Assembly: GCF_004765815.2 (NCBI RefSeq)
Contig: NZ_ML974127.1
Coordinates: forward strand, 124,001 to 188,000
Source: Halorussus salinus
Lineage (GTDB): Archaea; Halobacteriota; Halobacteria; Halobacteriales; Haladaptataceae
Reading direction: 5' to 3'
DNA: 64,000 nt
Shown: positions 61,870 to 64,000 of the stretch, piece after piece
Layout: each line of letters starts with the position of its first letter
How positions within the stretch are numbered: the first letter of the stretch is position 1
Made by a program: the position numbers and the translations under genes
The notes under the pieces: model-generated
The model's input: only the letters and a program-made list of their open reading frames with translations
Told to the model about the DNA's origin: nothing
Database searches by the model: none

Positions 61870-63414
61870 ATGAACACGAACACGACAGGGGCGACGGCCG
61901 AATCGGCCGCCGAGACAGTCGCCGAACTCTGCGAGGAGCGCGAACTCGTCGTCGTATCGAACCGCGAACCGTACAGTCACGCTCGCGAGGAGGGCCGACT
62001 CACCGTGGACCGACCGGCGGGCGGATTGACCGCCGCGCTCGACCCCGTGATGCAGGCCGCCGAAGGGACGTGGGTCGCGTGGGGTGACGGCGACGCCGAC
62101 CGCGAGGTCGTCGGGCCGGACGACGCCGTGGCGGTCCCGCCCGACGACCCGGCCTACGACCTCCGGCGCGTCTGGCTGACCGACGAGCAGGTCGAGGGCT
62201 ACTACCGGGGGTACAGCAATCGGGTCCTCTGGCCGCTGTGTCACCTCGACACGGCGAAGATGACTCCGCGCGAGGAGTTCTGGCGGGCGTACCGGGAGAC
62301 CAATTCGGAGTTCGCCGACGCCCTCCTCGACTCCACCGCCGACGCCGACCGAGACCCCGTGGTCTGGTTTCAGGATTACCACCTCGCGCTGGCCCCGCGG
62401 GCAGTCCGGGAGTCGCGCTCCGACGCCTTTTTGGCGCACTTCTGGCACATCCCGTGGCCCTCGCAGGACGTGTTCCGGGCCTGCCCGCAGTACGAGCAGT
62501 TGCTCGACGGACTCCTCGCCAACGACCTCGTGGGCTTTCACACCGACGAGTACTGCCGGAACTTCCTCGACTGCGTGGAGTCGGCGACCGACGCCCGCGT
62601 GGACCGGTCCAGTCGGAGCGTCGCCCACCGGGGCCAGCGCACCTTCGTCCGGGCGCTCCCGCTCGGCATCGACGCCCGACGACAGGCCGACCTCGCCGAG
62701 CGCGACGCCGCCGACGAGTGGTGGGCCGACTTCCGCGAGGAGGAAGGCATCGACCCGAGTACGAGCGTCGCGGTCGGCGTCGAACGCCTCGACTACACGA
62801 AGGGCATCGAACCTCGCCTCCGCGCGCTCGAACGCTTCTGGGCCGACAACCCCGAGTGGCGCGGCGAGTTGACCTACGTCCAGAAGGGCACCGAGAGCAG
62901 GTCGGGCATCCCGGCCTACGACGCGCTCCAGAAGCGAGTCGCCGACGCCGTAGAACGCGTCAACGACCGGTTCGCCACCGAGGAGTGGACGCCGGTCGTC
63001 TACACCACCGACCACCTGCCCGAGGAGGCCATCGCGGCGCTCTACCGGGAGGCCGACCTCGGTCTCGTGACGCCGGTCCGGGACGGGATGAACCTCGTCG
63101 CCAAGGAGTTCGTCGCGGCCCAGACCCGCGACCCCGGTCTCCTCGTGTTGAGCGAACTCGCGGGCGCGACCGACCAGTTGGGCGACGAAGCCCTCCTCGT
63201 CCACCCCTACGACACCGCGGGGTTCGCCGACCGACTCGGGGACGCTCTCGCGCTGTCGCGCGCCGAGCGCCGCAGGCGCGTCGCCGACCTCCAGCGGGAG
63301 GTCCACGCCGAAGACGTGTACGACTGGCTAGAATCGACCTTCGAGACCGCGGCCGCCATCGAGCGCGGCCGTCGCTCGGTCCGGACGACCGGACCCCGAG
63401 CGACCGACGACTGA
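61870..63414 (+). CDS. otsA: Trehalose-6-phosphate synthase
   Basis: A 514-aa GT20 glycosyltransferase making trehalose 6-phosphate from a nucleotide-glucose and glucose 6-phosphate. Visible: VVSNREPYSH near the N-terminus, RPAGGLTAALDP, a long YRGYSNRVLWPLCH block, VWFQDYHLALAPRA, HIPWPSQDVF, VGVERLDYTKGIEPRLRAL and VTPVRDGMNLVAKEFVA for donor binding. Trehalose is a compatible solute in haloarchaea. The ATG at 61870 is chosen. A probable phosphatase gene follows 26 bases later. Confidence 0.94.
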   Translation: MNTNTTGATAESAAETVAELCEERELVVVSNREPYSHAREEGRLTVDRPAGGLTAALDPVMQAAEGTWVAWGDGDADREVVGPDDAVAVPPDDPAYDLRRVWLTDEQVEGYYRGYSNRVLWPLCHLDTAKMTPREEFWRAYRETNSEFADALLDSTADADRDPVVWFQDYHLALAPRAVRESRSDAFLAHFWHIPWPSQDVFRACPQYEQLLDGLLANDLVGFHTDEYCRNFLDCVESATDARVDRSSRSVAHRGQRTFVRALPLGIDARRQADLAERDAADEWWADFREEEGIDPSTSVAVGVERLDYTKGIEPRLRALERFWADNPEWRGELTYVQKGTESRSGIPAYDALQKRVADAVERVNDRFATEEWTPVVYTTDHLPEEAIAALYREADLGLVTPVRDGMNLVAKEFVAAQTRDPGLLVLSELAGATDQLGDEALLVHPYDTAGFADRLGDALALSRAERRRRVADLQREVHAEDVYDWLESTFETAAAIERGRRSVRTTGPRATDD

Positions 63415-63440
63415 CACCCGACCCACGACCACCTCCCAAG

Positions 63441-64000
63441 ATGGTTTCCGACGACTCCGAACCGAATGCACGCACCGACCCGACCGAGACCGACCACGAG
63501 ATTCCGGCCCCGCTCCGGGACAACCTCCACGCCATCGTGACGGAACTGGTGGCCCACGAGGGCCTGCTGGTCGCGCTCGACTTCGACGGGACGCTGGCGG
63601 CCATCGAGCGCCGCCCCGACGAGGCCGCCATCCCCGACCCGACCCGCGAGGCGGTCGCCGCGCTCGCCGCCGCGGAGAACGTCGAGGTCGCGGTCGTCAG
63701 CGGCCGGGAACTCGCCGACGTGCGCGAGCGCGTCGGCCTGCCCGGCGTCTCCTACGCCGGGAACCACGGTCTCGAAATCCACGCCGACGAGTACGAGGTC
63801 CACCCGACCGCCCGCGAGGCCGAGGCGGACATCGCCGACCTCTGTGACCTCCTCGGCGACCGACTCGCGGACGTAGAGGGCGTCATCGTGGAGAACAAGG
63901 GCGTGACCGCGACGGTCCACCACCGACTCGTTGACGACGACGAGGTCCCCGCGGTCGAGAACGCCGTCGAGACGCTGGTCGCCGCCCGCGACGACGTGCG
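63441..64000 (+). CDS. otsB: Trehalose-6-phosphate phosphatase (truncated by the window end)
   Basis: The visible 186 residues begin MVSDDSEPNARTDPTETD, then enter a HAD-type phosphatase fold. ALDFDGTLAAIERRPDEAAI holds the catalytic DxDGT motif near residue 47-51. VVSGRELADVRERVGLPGVS and YAGNHGLEI follow, all typical of OtsB. It dephosphorylates trehalose 6-phosphate from the preceding enzyme. The gene continues past base 64000. Confidence 0.9.
   Translation, partial: MVSDDSEPNARTDPTETDHEIPAPLRDNLHAIVTELVAHEGLLVALDFDGTLAAIERRPDEAAIPDPTREAVAALAAAENVEVAVVSGRELADVRERVGLPGVSYAGNHGLEIHADEYEVHPTAREAEADIADLCDLLGDRLADVEGVIVENKGVTATVHHRLVDDDEVPAVENAVETLVAARDDV

Overview
This window comes from a haloarchaeon (class Halobacteria). 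The DNA is GC-rich and the proteins are strongly acidic. Many genes are haloarchaeal families: HTH-10 (Bat-type) regulators, a DUF4212/sodium-solute symporter pair, an RNase R made only of the RNB domain, a Hvo_1808-type surface protein, coenzyme F420 enzymes and a Tat-dependent halocin C8-like precursor. Several promoters have a TATA element about 25-30 nt before the start codon, as expected for leaderless haloarchaeal transcripts. I cannot fix the genus from sequence alone.

Layout. 1-9.8 kb is an acetate block: a divergent acetyl-CoA synthetase paralogue, a Bat-type regulator with a degenerate integrase fold, a canonical acetyl-CoA synthetase, and a probable operon of the two symporter subunits, a UspA protein and a small membrane protein. 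9.8-14.3 kb holds mutL followed by a small accessory insert: a DUF3800-like gene bracketed by a duplicated mutL 3' end, then a winged-helix/TumE-like pair resembling a toxin-antitoxin module. 14.3-20 kb holds MetY, a sirtuin, an SDR and conserved haloarchaeal proteins of unknown function. 20-22.8 kb holds an AT-rich patch, an integrase pseudogene, an M20 peptidase and an intron-containing tRNA-Lys(UUU) whose 3' end is duplicated downstream. 22.8-29.6 kb is mainly metabolism and transport. 29.6-31.4 kb is an AT-rich island with a halocin C8-like precursor and a 58-aa two-helix membrane protein. 31.4-43.3 kb holds a Nudix-eIF2B fusion, a surface metallopeptidase-like protein, cofE-mer and a MoxR-DUF58-transglutaminase operon. 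43.4-64 kb holds eIF1, tandem Nudix genes, a DNA glycosylase, a hybrid sensor kinase, RNase R, RimI, aconitase, dUTPase/dCTP deaminase, a small-acidic-protein/PIN-like pair, TrpB and trehalose synthesis genes (otsA and a truncated otsB).

The least explained features are small or non-coding. Two intergenic element families show compensatory base changes between copies. Family 1 has two copies (2465-2591 and 53472-53596). Family 2 has three copies (about 2262-2391, 22527-22701 and 35123-35369). Two micropeptide ORFs (54758-54817 and 61532-61597) share the same architecture: a TATA box, a short leader, a perfect GGAGGT ribosome binding site, an MF-x-I-x-L start and two cysteines. With the halocin locus and the mutL-tail insertion, these are the best candidates for undescribed biology. 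All functional calls here come from reading the sequence; no database search was possible.
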